The notes under the pieces were generated by a model that saw only the letters and a program-made list of their open reading frames with translations, was not told the origin of the DNA and made no database searches. This document shows, one piece after another, positions 24,573-36,019 of a stretch of DNA of 64,000 nt. Source of the stretch: Chytridium lagenaria (taxonomy: Eukaryota; Chytridiomycota; Chytridiomycetes; Chytridiales; Chytridiaceae). The stretch covers positions 310,001 through 374,000 of the forward strand of contig JAHLKC010000019.1 of assembly GCA_025449115.1 (NCBI GenBank), in the 5' to 3' direction. The translations under genes and the position numbers were made by a program. Position 1 is the first letter of the stretch; every line of letters begins with the position of its first letter.

Positions 24573-25893
24573 TTACAAGTTATTCCTCGGCTTATCCTTC
24601 GTCTTGTCATCCAAGTACAGATCCTTGAATGCGTCACCAAGCATGGCGTCAATTGCAGAAACGCCAACCGGTGAGCTTGGAATGATAGCAGTTGGCGGAG
24701 AGGTTTGCAACATGGGTTGCATGGGTGCCATCACCCGTTGAGGTTCAACCGATATCCGTTGATGTTCAGATGTCACAAACTTATCTAACTCATCACCGAA
24801 ACCAAAAAGGTCAGCAAGCTTCTGACAGCCTTCATCACAATCTCCGCCGAAAAATGCATCTCTTCGATATTCTGCAGTTTCACCCGTAAAGTCGAATCCA
24901 CGAACAGCATTGATTCCAACCTTTTCACGATTAATGAGTAGGCGTGGTGTTTTCATGGAAACGCGGGATATGAGGGAAGCGAAGGGGTGAACTTGTAGAG
25001 ACGTCCCGATTACAATGAGAGCGTCAGCCCCTGTCAAATCGGACGGATGCAAGGTCCAGAAACGTGTGGGAAGGGATTCGCCGAAAAATGTGATATCTGG
25101 CTTGACGAGACCATTGCAGTCATCACATGTCGGGATCTCTCCAGAGTATATTTTATCTTTGACCCATTCCTGCGAATACTCCTTTCCGCATGCTGGCGCA
25201 TGGGGTGTTCCGTCGTCTTCAAAATCTTCCACAAATGGTATTCTTCCTCCAACACACCGTGCGTTAGCAAACGAGCCGTGAGCCTCAACAATAAGTGAAT
25301 CGGGTATTTCCGCCACCCTTTCTAACGTGTCGATATTTTGCGTGTAATTTCGTAATAACATATTCTTTTCTGCCATTAACTTGATGAAGTAGTGGCATTT
25401 TGTAGGCTTAAAAGAACCGGGATAAAGCTCACGAGCCAACGTGTAGAAAGGTTCTGGCCGCATCCTATAAAATGTCACTTAAAAAGTTTATTTGAAGCGC
25501 AAACCTGAAGTATTTGATCGAAAATACAGCTTCGGGGAATGGCAGTCCGTATTGTGCAAGGTTATCGTAGAGGCCCGTTCCTGGCGATCTGAAATCCGGA
25601 ATTCCAGCTGACGTCGAGATTCCAGCTCCCGTCATTATTACAATCTTCTTGCAGTCATTCTCCTTGATATACTTTACAAAGGACTCAATGGACGAGTCTT
25701 GAAGAATGTTTAAGGACGGAAACTTGAGCTTTCGTTCCAAAGGGGTAAGATTTCGCTCAGTCGGAGGGGCTCTTGATCCACCTGTAGGCGGACGCAAAGG
25801 CATTGGCGGTGAAGCGGGCTGAGGCAGCGTTGGGCCGTCTGCCTCGTCGTCTCCGTCATCGAGGATGGGAGTTGACCTCCACTTTTCACCCAT
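24573..25893 (-). CDS. NAD-dependent protein deacetylase, SIRT2/Hst2-type class I sirtuin
   Basis: The enzyme removes acyl groups from lysines using NAD+. Two exons: 25893 (or an in-frame ATG at 25986) to 25505, and 25464-24573. I favour ATG 25893 because the neighbouring paralogue starts with the same MGEK. Motifs in order: [17 protein letters not shown] near residue 88 (NAD binding), [19 protein letters not shown] with the catalytic His near 192, a zinc ribbon with C-(about 20)-C and CDDC, LVKPDITFFGESLP, IGTSLQVHPFASL and LLINRE. The zinc ribbon carries about 17 extra residues between its first and second cysteine, relative to SIRT2; the paralogue shares this. The frame is intact. A Pro-rich N-terminus and a short tail complete a protein of about 425 residues. 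It lies upstream of its broken paralogue and the SNF2 gene, all on one strand. Confidence 0.92.
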
Positions 25894-26282
25894 GCAGTAC
25901 TGTTGTGGTACAAGTATTTGGTTTACACAAGTAATAAGATTCATTATGTCATGGCCTGTCCCATCAAAACAAACGCTCACCTTCACACGTCGAAAACTTT
26001 TTTAAATTCAAAGAAGCGAGGTTGACTTATAAAACTGATTTAACCGATCGCTCTCTTGAATCCTATTGATGTTAAAAAGAAAAATAACCGGCAACAACAA
26101 CTATTACTATCAGGAATTGCTGGAACATTCCCGATTCACAACCTTAAACTGCATCATCATACAAACTGATGCATATACGGCATACGCAAGATTTGAAGTA
26201 TCAAAAACGAGACACTCCTCGACAACTTGCACAGCATTTCAGCAAAATGGCATAAAGCTATTACTTATTTCGCAACAAAATT

Positions 26283-27266
26283 TTAGTTGACAGACGTAAA
26301 GTATTCCTTGGCCTTGATGGGGTCGGCAACCATAGTCTTGGCTCCCTTCTGCCAGTTAGCAGGGCAAACTTCGCCGTGTTTCTCGTTGAACTTGAATAAA
26401 TAATGAGCATATTCACGTAATAAGAACTTTCAATAATCTCACCTGTAATGCCTCAACAAGACGAAGAGCCTCGTCAACAGACCGTCCAATGCCAAGGTCG
26501 TTAATGGAGATGTGACGAACAACCTGTTTCGGGTCGATGATAAAGGTACCACGCAGTGCCAATCCAGCGTCAGCACCGTTCTCGATTAACACCTTAAAAT
26601 AACATTAGCAGCGTCCAGAAGAAAAAGAAGAGGGCAACTCACCCCGTAATCGTAAGAAACCTGCTTGGTAATATCAGCGACTTAAACATAAAGTTAGTTT
26701 TGGACGCATGGAAAAAAAAGGGCTCTTTTAAACACAAGAATGCTTACGCAAAGGAATCTTCATTTCACCCAATCCTCCTTCCTTCCTCGGCAAGTTAATC
26801 CAGGCCCTACAAACGTGAGAAAGACGACCAACAACACTTGGCTCTTACAAGTGGCTATGCTTCGAGTCGACAGAAGCTCCGATAACCTGGCATCCCAATT
26901 GCGCGAACTCCCCACTCCTTTCAGAGAACGCGATGATCTCAGTAGGGCACACAAAGGTGAAGTCCAGAGGGTAAAAGAAGAGAAGCACCCTAACAAGAAT
27001 ATGTAAGGAAACTATACAGTCCATGCCGTTGTGCATGCAGGGAAAGAATACCATTTGCCCTTGTAGTCTTCAAGGGAGATGGTCTTGAACTCCTTGTTAA
27101 TAACGGCATCAGCCTTGAAGTTTGGTGCTGGGTGCTGAACCCTCGCGAAGGAGTGTGCGGCAGGAGCTGTAGAATGGAATGCCCTTGGAACAATCATAGT
27201 TCCACTTCGGTGAAAAGTTGTTGCATGGCGTTGCAATGCTGCTTTGAGGACCTTGCCGCGGTTCAT
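26283..27266 (-). CDS. Mitochondrial 2-Cys peroxiredoxin (Prx3-like)
   Basis: This thiol peroxidase reduces hydrogen peroxide and is recycled by thioredoxin. Exon 1 (27266-27052) gives a basic, Ser/Ala-rich presequence ([20 protein letters not shown]...RAFHST) and then [13 protein letters not shown]. Exon 2 (26989-26849) has [13 protein letters not shown] with the peroxidatic Cys. Exon 3 (26806-26748) has [19 protein letters not shown] short exon has [11 protein letters not shown]. Later exons have [29 protein letters not shown], and GEVCPANW with the resolving Cys. It ends at 26283. All junctions keep frame. The start codon is only 17 bp from the upstream ATG of the divergent AGXT gene. Confidence 0.95.
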
Positions 27267-27283
27267 CGTTTTTCAGTTGGGAG

Positions 27284-28845
27284 ATGGCCAAATTTTTAAT
27301 CAGAGGGAGACTTTTTCAGCATCACGTTTCTCATCCATCGTTGTTCTTATCCGTGCCTCTTGTCCATCGCACGATCACTCCGCATCTTTCATCGCATAAT
27401 CTGTTACCAAAGAGAACTATGTCATCCCACAAGCTTTGCATGATCCCAGGTGAGAAGGAATTGGTTTGTCATTATGATATTGACCATACACTTTATTGAA
27501 AGGTCCCGTCGAGTTCGACGATGAGGTGCGTATTCAAGACGATATCTTTTTGAATATCAAGCTAATAAAACTTCATAGGTCCTTGCGGCAATGTCAACAC
27601 CGGCCACTTCCCATGTTGACCCAGTCTTTATTGAAAAGTTTGGTAGCAGTCTCGAGCTCCTTCGCAAGGTTTTCTTTGCACCAGTAAGTTCTCCTATCAT
27701 GAACAGAGTTTAAATATCCGCAAAGACTGCGCAGCCTTTTGTCGTCGCCGGATCTGGAACTTTGACCTGGGACGCTACAGCCGCCAACGTTGTGGAGCCG
27801 GGCGAGTCAGCACTTGTCATTAACACCGGAATCTTTGGCGACTGGTTCGCTGAATGGTGAGGGATCATGCGTGTTGTCTATTTATATCGTACAGCTTGAC
27901 CGTTTATGGGGCCAAGGTCACTCAGCTTCGCGCTGCATTTGGCGATCGCCCTACTCTTGAGGAAATCGAGGCGGCTTTGAAGGCGGTGCCAACACCTTAC
28001 AAGCTCGTCACCGTGACCCACGTTGACACGTCTTCTGGCGTTCTAAACGATATTCAGGCTATCGCGGAGGTCATCCGTCGCGTCTCTCCTTCTTCCCTTA
28101 TCGCACTGGACGGTGTTTGCTCAGTTGGGGCTGAGCCTATTAAGCAGGATGAGTGGGGTTTGGATATCGTCATGACCGGATCTCAAAAGGCTCTTGGTGT
28201 TCCTCCCGGTCTCGCCGTAATGGTTGTCAGCCAGAGAGCTCTTGATATTGCTATGAACCGCAAGGCTCCCCCGCCACCTACTTCGCGTCTTTCAAGAAAT
28301 GGTTGGTCTTTTTTTTTCTTGCTTGTTACTAATTCAGTAAAGGTTGCCTATCATGAAGAAGTATGAGGCTCGCCAGCCCTCTTACTTTGCCACCCCTCCC
28401 GTTCAGCTCATTTTGGCTCTTCACGTTTCCTTGAACCAGCTTGTCGCTGCTGCTGGCTCCCTTGAGACTCGTTTCGACCAGCACAAAACTGTTTCTGACA
28501 GAGTCAAGGACTCTCTCGAGTCATGGGGTCTTAAGATTGTTCCCGTCAACAGAACTGTTGCAGCGCACACCTTGACTGCTGTTTATTACCCCTCCGGTAT
28601 CGCTCCCGCCGAATTTCTCGGTAAGATTGGTGCCCAAGGGGTTGTCTTGGCAGGTGGTCTCCACCCTGACCACGCCGCGAAGTACTTCCGTATTGGTCAC
28701 ATGAACGTCTCCGCCATCCGTGATCCCAGTGTCGGACACTTGGACGCTACCCTTAACGCGATTAAAAACGCTTTGAAGGTATGTATCTATTATTTTATTT
28801 TAATAACAGATTTAGGCGGTCGGTTACAACCACCCGAACCTTTAA
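27284..28845 (+). CDS. Alanine-glyoxylate aminotransferase (class V, AGXT type)
   Basis: This PLP enzyme converts glyoxylate and alanine to glycine and pyruvate. The sequence HKLCMIPGPVEFDDEV, SHVDPVFIEKFG, VVAGSGTLTWDATAANVV, TVTHVDTSSGVLND, ALDGVCSVGAEP and GSQKALGVPPGL (PLP lysine) marks the family. The last full exon ends NAIKNALK at 28778 and a final exon (28816-28845) closes with YNHPNL. Two starts are plausible. ATG 27284 gives a 45-residue basic, Ser/His-rich leader that looks mitochondrial. ATG 27419 gives MSSHKLC, directly at the family's usual N-terminus. One frame break falls in a C5 run at 28268-28272, where the conserved reading APPATYFASFKKW needs six C residues. The C-terminus is not a canonical peroxisomal signal. 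Confidence 0.9.
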
Positions 28846-29097
28846 GTTATGTTTGTTATACGGAACCAGTACAATACACGGATTTAACTCTTTTCCCTTT
28901 TGAAGCCCTGCATGGTGCCCACAAATTTGTTAAGATTCTCCTTGAACCTATTATTGCTGTTTGTAAAGGAGGACTGGAATGCGGAGGATGTCCTCGCGGG
29001 CGTTACTGGTTTTTCGCTTGTTGCGACGTGTCCAGTTCTAGCATTGTAGAGATCCACGATTGATGTTTGTTCCAAGCGTTTCAACCCCTTTTAATGG

Positions 29098-31761
29098 TTA
29101 GTACTGGTAACTCCCATATTTCACCTTTAAATCCAAGATCTTTTGGAATTGCGTCGCGTCACCCTCAGGAAAGAGCAAGATGTAAGTTTCAACTATCGCG
29201 CTAGGAGGATCGTGCGACCGGAGGATGACCTTCAAGAGCTGCTCAACCCTCAAAACACCTTTGCCAAGAAGTTTAAGGTATGCCGGCGGTGGCGGTTGTT
29301 TTTGATCGGCGGGGTCAGCTCCTGCGTTGGTCATCTGCACCAGAATGGTCTTGAGCGCATGCGTGTCCAAAAGCATTTGCTCCGCCCCAACTTCTGATAT
29401 AGGTTTACAGCGGAAAATATTTGCGTGGTATTTGTTGAGAAGGGCCCTTAATCTTTGTTAGATATGAAAGAAAAAGTATCAGGGCTTACTCTGAAAACTT
29501 ATCCCAAAATGTTCGGAGGTATTTTTGGGATGACAGAATTCGTCGAAATGTGGTCACCAAGGTGATGATTTGAGAGCCGAGGTGAGTAATGTATTCACTT
29601 TGGTCGCCGACACTTTCCAAAGTTCCCCAAGGGCGTTTTGTCATGGCCGTGAGAGAGGTTTCGGAAGCAACTTCCACCATATGAACTAAAGATTTTATCG
29701 CGATGCTTGTGACGCTAGAATGATATTAGGTTAACTTATTGCCCTTTAAATTACTTCAACAATGCTTCGGCCTCTTGGCTAAAGTTGACAGTGTTTTTGT
29801 ATTTTTCATCAATTTTATCGATCAACTTCTCTTCCAACTAAGAAACCCGTTAACATCAATATGCCACAGACATCAATACAAACCTGCGCCGTTGTCTGAC
29901 TACAATAATCCGCCGTGTTAATGACAAGGCACGCAATCTTCATTTCTTCCTCGGTATAAGATTTCTTATCATCCCTAACAAAAACGTTTAGTGCACGCCA
30001 TGACATTCCCATTACTTTGGAAGTTTTGTTGCGAGCACATCCGCGTAAACCCTCAACCACTTCCCAAATAATCGACAAAGATCCAAAAATGGCTTATTCG
30101 TCGAAAACTTTGAGCACTGAATAAGGGTTTGACGATAGAACAAGAATAAGTCGGTGCTGGAAGTGAAGACGAGCTCGTCATCTTGTGTCGCGATAGACAC
30201 TCTTGCTGTTTCGATCATTTCCGAGAGATTTCTGTTTTGGATTAACGTTTCCTTTAAAAAAACAATGCAAACCTATCTTCGGACTCAATGTAAAGTCTTA
30301 GATATGGCTCAAATGCTGATGAAATAATTTTCGAGAATTTGTTCACTGGTTTCTCGTCCATACTCTCTCGCGTCATTCGGTCCTAACCTCCCGTCAAACA
30401 TAATTACAACAAAAGTACTCACAGTAAACCTTGACTCCACTTTCGACTCAAACTCCATTGTTTGCTGCAACGCCATCAACATAACTTTGACGTCAAGCGT
30501 TGTTTCGGTCTTCGATAGAATATTTGAAATATCGGTTCTGACAGAGTCAAAAATGAAAAAACCGTCTATCCAAACCTTGTATCATTGCAAAAGGTCTCGC
30601 ACAATAGTTCTGCGACTTGCCAGTGTATAGGGAATATCGATGAATGCTCTTCGTCAAATGTTTTCAAGGATCGTTTCAGCCATGCATATCTGCGTGAGAC
30701 CGTATCAAGACCAGTGACCTAAACAACTTAGAATCAATCTAGATATTGATGTAACTCACCTCGGTATTTTGTTTAAAAATTGCTCTATAATCCTTCAACT
30801 GAACGTCGCAATACCACGTCAAAAGCTGCTTCCTAACTTCAATCAGCAAAAACACCCACCACTCAACACGTTACCGAACATCGGGTCCAAGAATATCTAC
30901 AACCCGACAAGAATCATACAAAAGTCCCGAAACATTCCGCACATTTCCCTTCAAGATCCTAACATATTTAAAAACCTTGCTGCAAACAGTCGTCGCTTTA
31001 CCCTTCCTCGAAATCCCCATAATTTGGCGCTGAATATCAACTTTAAATTGACTGACACGTTCGCATAACACAGCTATTTGAGCGACTTTCCGCATTGGCT
31101 CGAAATAAACCACAAGGTCGAAGAATGGCTTTTCACAGGTTTTAGGCGAAATCAGTATGTGCTGTTAAACCTACTTGAGAATCTCACTCGCCTCTAAATA
31201 ACCCCTCTTTCTAAACAATCCTTTCAAATGATCCATTGTCATGACTGGAAAACCGTGTTAGGCTCTCCCCCTAAAATAACCTAAAATACTTACCAAAAAC
31301 CTGCAATCTCTTCAACGTATCCGTACTCCTCAACAAATTCTTCTTACACCCATCCAGACTCTTGATATCTCTCGTGATTTCCTGCACCATATGTTCAGAT
31401 TCCGCAGCTTTACTCCGAATCTCCTTGATCCTCTCAAAAAGTTTCAAAATCGCTGCCTTGCATTGCTCCAGCTCCTTTTGAGAGCGCGTGCCACCGTCAG
31501 TTTGTTGGCGAAGCATGTCACGGAGCTCACGATCGATTTGGTGCATGTGGGATTCAAGACGGTGGAGGACTTTGTCTATCTGGGCAAGTGATTGTTCTAA
31601 GTTGTATCAGAGGATATATGGAGGCGGTTTGACATGCCATTTGGGAGGAATTCGTTGACGTAGTCTATTGGATCGAATGAAGCGCTGTCCAAAGGATCCG
31701 TGGATTCCAAAGCGCTGGATATGACAGCATCAATACGTGGAGACGTTGCTACTTCGGTCAT
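29098..31761 (-). CDS. VPS53: VPS53, GARP/EARP tethering complex subunit
   Basis: VPS53 is a core subunit of the GARP complex, which tethers endosome-derived vesicles at the trans-Golgi. The start at 31761 gives MTEVATSPRIDAVISSALES followed by SFDPIDYVNEFLPNG, the conserved family opening. Exon 2 (31.55-31.3 kb) encodes the coiled-coil: LRDMLRQQTDGG, KLFERIKEIRSKAAESEHMVQEITRDIKSLDGCK. Many short exons follow. Recognisable pieces include DTADYCSQTTAQLEEKL near 29.9 kb and, at the end, VLRVEQLLKVILRSHDPPSAIVETYILLFPEGD and FQKILDLK near 29.2-29.1 kb. The first exon-intron junction does not resolve cleanly in frame, and one small indel is possible there. It is divergent from the bS6m gene, 72 bp apart. 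Confidence 0.85.
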
Positions 31762-31833
31762 GTTGTTAACAGCTGTGAATTGTCGCTGCTCCAGGTTCTG
31801 TGCAACTGAATCTGCCTTTTATCTCTTTTTGCG

Positions 31834-32318
31834 ATGCCAACGTACGAGCTCGTCTGCATCGCTAGACTGGCCTCCGGGGCTGTCAACTCGACCGTATCCT
31901 TCCAAGTAAGTGTAGAAACTTTCAAGTCATGATGAATGCTTATCAATACACCTTTTTTAAATTAGGATGGAATTGCTCAATTCGTTAAACCATTAGCAAA
32001 GACTGCAGCTCTTCATGTTTTGGACAAAGGCGGCGTTGTCAGAGGATTCAACCTTATCTCCACAGAACCATCCCTCCCCTACCGCATGAAGCGCCATCAA
32101 GAAATCTTCAGCACCGGATGGTTCGTTTTTTTCGCAACTCAAAATCCATCTAACAACAACTTAGCGTATGGTCCATGCATTTCGACTGCAACCCCTCCAC
32201 AATGACAGCGTTACGAAAAGCTTTTAATTTCGACGAAAGGGTCATCAGACATAATATTATCAAACTCGGAGACAGCATTTCAGATTTGACGAGACATATT
32301 CAACCCGACAAGCTTTAA
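31834..32318 (+). CDS. Mitochondrial small ribosomal subunit protein bS6m (MRPS6)
   Basis: Three exons. The first starts MPTYELVCIARLASG at 31834. The second reads DGIAQFVKPLAKTAALHVLDKGGVVRGFN and PYRMKRHQEIFSTG. The third has MHFDCNPSTMTALRKAFNFDERVIRHNIIKL and ends at 32318. These blocks match mitochondrial bS6 proteins from fungi and animals, in particular GGVVRGF, PYRMKRHQ and MHFDCNP. Total length is about 125 residues. It lies between VPS53 (divergent) and Rpn6 (convergent, 26 bp apart), so transcript ends must overlap. Confidence 0.9.
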
Positions 32319-32344
32319 AACCCCTCCATACCCCGCAAACGTAT

Positions 32345-34022
32345 TTATGTGAGCATGGCCGCCTTTTCGTAGAGTGATTCCACAACATGGCCAATGTTCT
32401 TCAACGTGTCCAAAGTCATTTCATACGTTTTCTGAAAGAGAATAAAATGAGTAACTTTCTTTTAAGTGATTCCGCTTACATCGTGAGATACTTCATCAAA
32501 CACAATGAGACAACCTGCACCTTGATCCAGGATTCCACGGAAAACATGATCCAAAATCATTTGCGAGAGCTTCAACTCAACTTGGGGAGTCGGCAACTTG
32601 ATGAGCTCGGCAACATGCGAAATTTCTACACGGCTAAATGGCTCAATGATTCTAAGAAGGTTCTGTTCAAGCAAATTGTCGTAAAGAGCGTCAAGATGGA
32701 AGTTGATGATAGGGTCGTTGCGGAGCTCTAACACCAACAGTCAGCCATACTTTTCCTTAAAATTGCAAAAACACGTACCGTCACGGTACTTGTTCATGGC
32801 CTGCTCGAATTCGAGGAGAGATCGGTTTTGGTAGGCCTGCGCGACAGCTTTAAGGGCGTCAATCTGATTTCCCTGGTACTTTTGCGCAAGCTTTCCATTA
32901 AGAATCGCGTGGACGTCCTCCGGCTTCAAAGGGTGAGTATTTCAGGATGCTGAGGTAGCGTAAATTACCAAGTTCAACATAATCTTGCAAAGAAGCAAGT
33001 ACTTTAAAACCATAACAGCTTTAGGGTCTTCTTGGGAAGAGAATCCCTCCAGAGTTTCGTAAAAATATGAATAACTAATACGGTTTAAGTATTACTAACA
33101 AAACGCAGTTGAGATAAGTCAATTAAAAAACTCACGAAGTCTTATAATCCTTTTCCTCCGCGTGTAAGATACCCGACTGCAAATCCAAAGCCGCCTGCAT
33201 GAGCGGTGGGCAGTAAACTGAGTTTGCCGTGGCCCTAGCAGACGTAAGCGCCGCCTGAAACCACCCGTTAACACTATCAACATCGCCGTCATATTCTTAC
33301 CCTTGACTTGGGCAAGTTTCTAGTCGCATGATGCACCCGACTCTCAAGTAACTGCACTTCCATCAGGACATTTTTATCATCCAGCCGCTTCAACTCCTTA
33401 TTCAACGATGCAATTAAAGTGAGAGCGTCCGCGTACATCTTGTTGTCCAAGTAACTAATAAAAGGTCAAAAGAACACCACAGTGAGGGTTTCATTACAGC
33501 GACGCAAGACGGGTTTCAAGGGATTGCTTCAAGTATATCCGTTTGTCGTTGATGGCCCATTCAATGCATTCCTTGCAAACCTGGACTTGCAGGTTAAGCG
33601 CTCCAGGGATAGTGCTGAATTGATCAATCAAAGACTTGACTGCGTTGTTAGCCCTTCATATCTCCGCAAACCCCCACAATCTTTGCTGCTTGCTTTTGCA
33701 ATGTGAGGCCAGATAGTCATTGACTTTCTAATCAACTGTGCGAGACCCTCAGCGTTCCTAGATGAATCGGTATCAGTCATCCTTGAATCCGGGTAAGACT
33801 GATAATTACTGTTGCTTGCCTGTACAGCTCCGACAACTTGACGAGAGCAACCTCCTTCCCTTGCATATCATCTATCTCCAATTTTAGCACCATCATCCTC
33901 AAAGGCTAGGAAACCTTCAGGCTTTCCATTCTTGATGATAGTGTCGTATCCCGAGATAGCTTCTGTGGGACTGTGAGGGATAGAGCGCTCAACTTTCCAG
34001 CAGTTTCTGGTGAAGTAACCAT
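32345..34022 (-). CDS. 26S proteasome lid subunit Rpn6 (PSMD11)
   Basis: Rpn6 is a PCI-domain lid subunit that clamps the 19S lid to the 20S core. Middle and C-terminal exons match well: [128 protein letters not shown], then the PCI domain [51 protein letters not shown] and [11 protein letters not shown] at the end (32345). The N-terminus most likely starts at ATG 34022 ([11 protein letters not shown]), with [12 protein letters not shown] in another frame. Two single-base breaks, near 33970 and 33915, are needed to join it. A shorter start at 33896 would lose about 40 conserved residues. Confidence 0.88.
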
Positions 34023-34082
34023 GTTGCGCGTTTTGCTTTCAAGTCCTGAATTTCTGGAATTTTTGCAGTTCGGTCTTTTGAG

Positions 34083-35953
34083 ATGGAAGAAGCCAAGACG
34101 CTTGAATGGAGAGAGTATAAGGTGGACGTTGAACAGGAACTTAGGTTTGAAGTGAACTTTAAAGATACCGTTCAATTGAAGGTTAGCGCATACCGCTACC
34201 CACCCCTTTAGTAGAATCTAATAAAAGATCATCAAAAAACTGTGTAGTTGAAGTCTGGGTTCGCAGAGATCTTTGGAACAGAACTTGCGCCAGACTTTGT
34301 GTACGAATTCAGTGGTCCGGAAAGTTGCAGTGTTTAGTTGGCAAGGATGTGTGCTTCAGATATCCTTTTTGATTAAATCCCATATAAACACTTTTTATGA
34401 TGATGGTTTGAACGTCCTTAACTATGTCTTCACATCAGTGGTGTTTGTGCTGTGGAGTATACGGCAGGGGATACCCCCATGCCTAATTATTTAAATGCGC
34501 ATATTGCTTTGGAGCAGATACGGGAAAATGCTGTCCAAACGGAGGGGCAAGGACCAAAAGTATATATTACTTTTAATTTAGTTGTTCCCCAATTTTATTT
34601 TTTTTAATATCGTTTGGCGTTTTAATAATATTTAGGTAATGATCGTCGGCCCTTCGGACGTCGGCAAAACAAGTCTTTGCAAACTCCTCCTCAACTATGC
34701 CATAAAGTGGGACCGAAAACCCCTTTTTGTCGATATCGACATCAATGAGGTGAATTATCCCCTTCTTTTACACACGCCTAACAATTAGGGAGCTCTTTCT
34801 GTACCTGGGACCATGTCCGCTTCCGTATTATATAGGCCTATAGACATTGAAGAAGAATTCGGCGGACTCCCTCATACAACGGGTTCTTCACCGGTTGTGT
34901 TTTATTACGGATATAATACACCAGCGGAGAAGGGAAAGTTGTATGATCGGATTGTGACGAGAGTGGCAGGCGTAGCGACGAGGAAGATGGAGGATGATTC
35001 TGAAGGTGTGTATCTATTTATTTTTTTTTCGATTTTCTACTAAATGAAGGACTTATCTTTGTTGCGGGTACTTTATATACTTCATTTTTACATATTTTCA
35101 AGTCAAACACGCTGGAATGATTATCAGTACCCCGTGCCAATTCGCTGAATCTGGTGGCTTCCACAACTCTCACACGCCATCAACGCCTTTTCCCCAACAG
35201 TCATCCTCGTCGTCGGTCATGAACGTCTTTACAGTGACCTAAATCGTCAATTTAACGACAAAATCGCGGTAGTGAAATTAGCGAAATCCGGTGGAGTGAG
35301 AAAGTTTCTCTTTTTAGAAATGGTTTCTGAACAAAGTATCCAGGTTGTGGCTAGAGATAAGAATTTCAGAAGACAGCTCCAGAGCGCAAAGATACGCGAG
35401 TACTTTTTATGGAACGGCCAAGTCGCCGTTGAATCCGTATACAAATATCGTCAGTTTTAATGATTTGGCTGTGAGGCGTCTTGGAGATGGTTTGTAAATA
35501 TTTTTTTAAAATTAAAGTGAGGAGTGATGAGAATGCTAATTTTATACATTAGTAACACTTGCGCCATCGTCAGCGTTACCTTTGGGAATGGAAAGAAAGT
35601 TACAGGAGACCAGGGTCGTCAAAGTAGAAGCCGGGGATATTTTGTTGAATTCAGTATTAGCGGTCTCGAATGCGGATAGACTTGATGCGTTGCCGAGCAT
35701 CGGTTCAGCACCAGCTCTCACGCCTGAACAAGAAACATCAATGATTCTGGATAGCGCGCTTGCAGGATTCGTTTATGTGTATGTTTGACAGTGATGATGG
35801 TGTTTTGTTTAATTTTTTGTGTTGATTATTGTTACAAACAGATCGGAAGTGGATGATGCGAAACATAAGGCCACCATCCTCACTCCAAATCCCGGAAGAC
35901 TACCCAAGAAATACATGATCATGGGCTCCTTAAAATGGGTTGAAACATCATAG
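34083..35953 (+). CDS. CLP1: Clp1, pre-mRNA/tRNA 5'-hydroxyl polynucleotide kinase
   Basis: Clp1 belongs to cleavage factor IA in mRNA 3'-end formation and, in animals, phosphorylates tRNA exon halves. The N-terminal domain reads LEWREYKVDVEQELRFEV and GFAEIFGTELAPDF. MIVGPSDVGKTSLCKLLLNYA near 34.64-34.70 kb is the Walker A loop. VDIDINEGALSVPGTMSA, IISTPCQFAESGGFH and VVGHERLYSDL follow, then a C-terminal domain ending KKYMIMGSLKWVE. Three single-base frame breaks are apparent: an extra base near 34314-34318 (before RKVAVFSWQGC), a missing base near 35166 (after GGFH) and one near 35451 (before FNDLAVRRLGD). Similarity continues on both sides of each. It is divergent from Rpn6, 60 bp apart. 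Confidence 0.88.
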
Positions 35954-36019
35954 GTAAACACTGATTATAGAGCTCGGCACAGATAATTTATATAAAACAG
36001 CTTCTACAACACAAAACCA

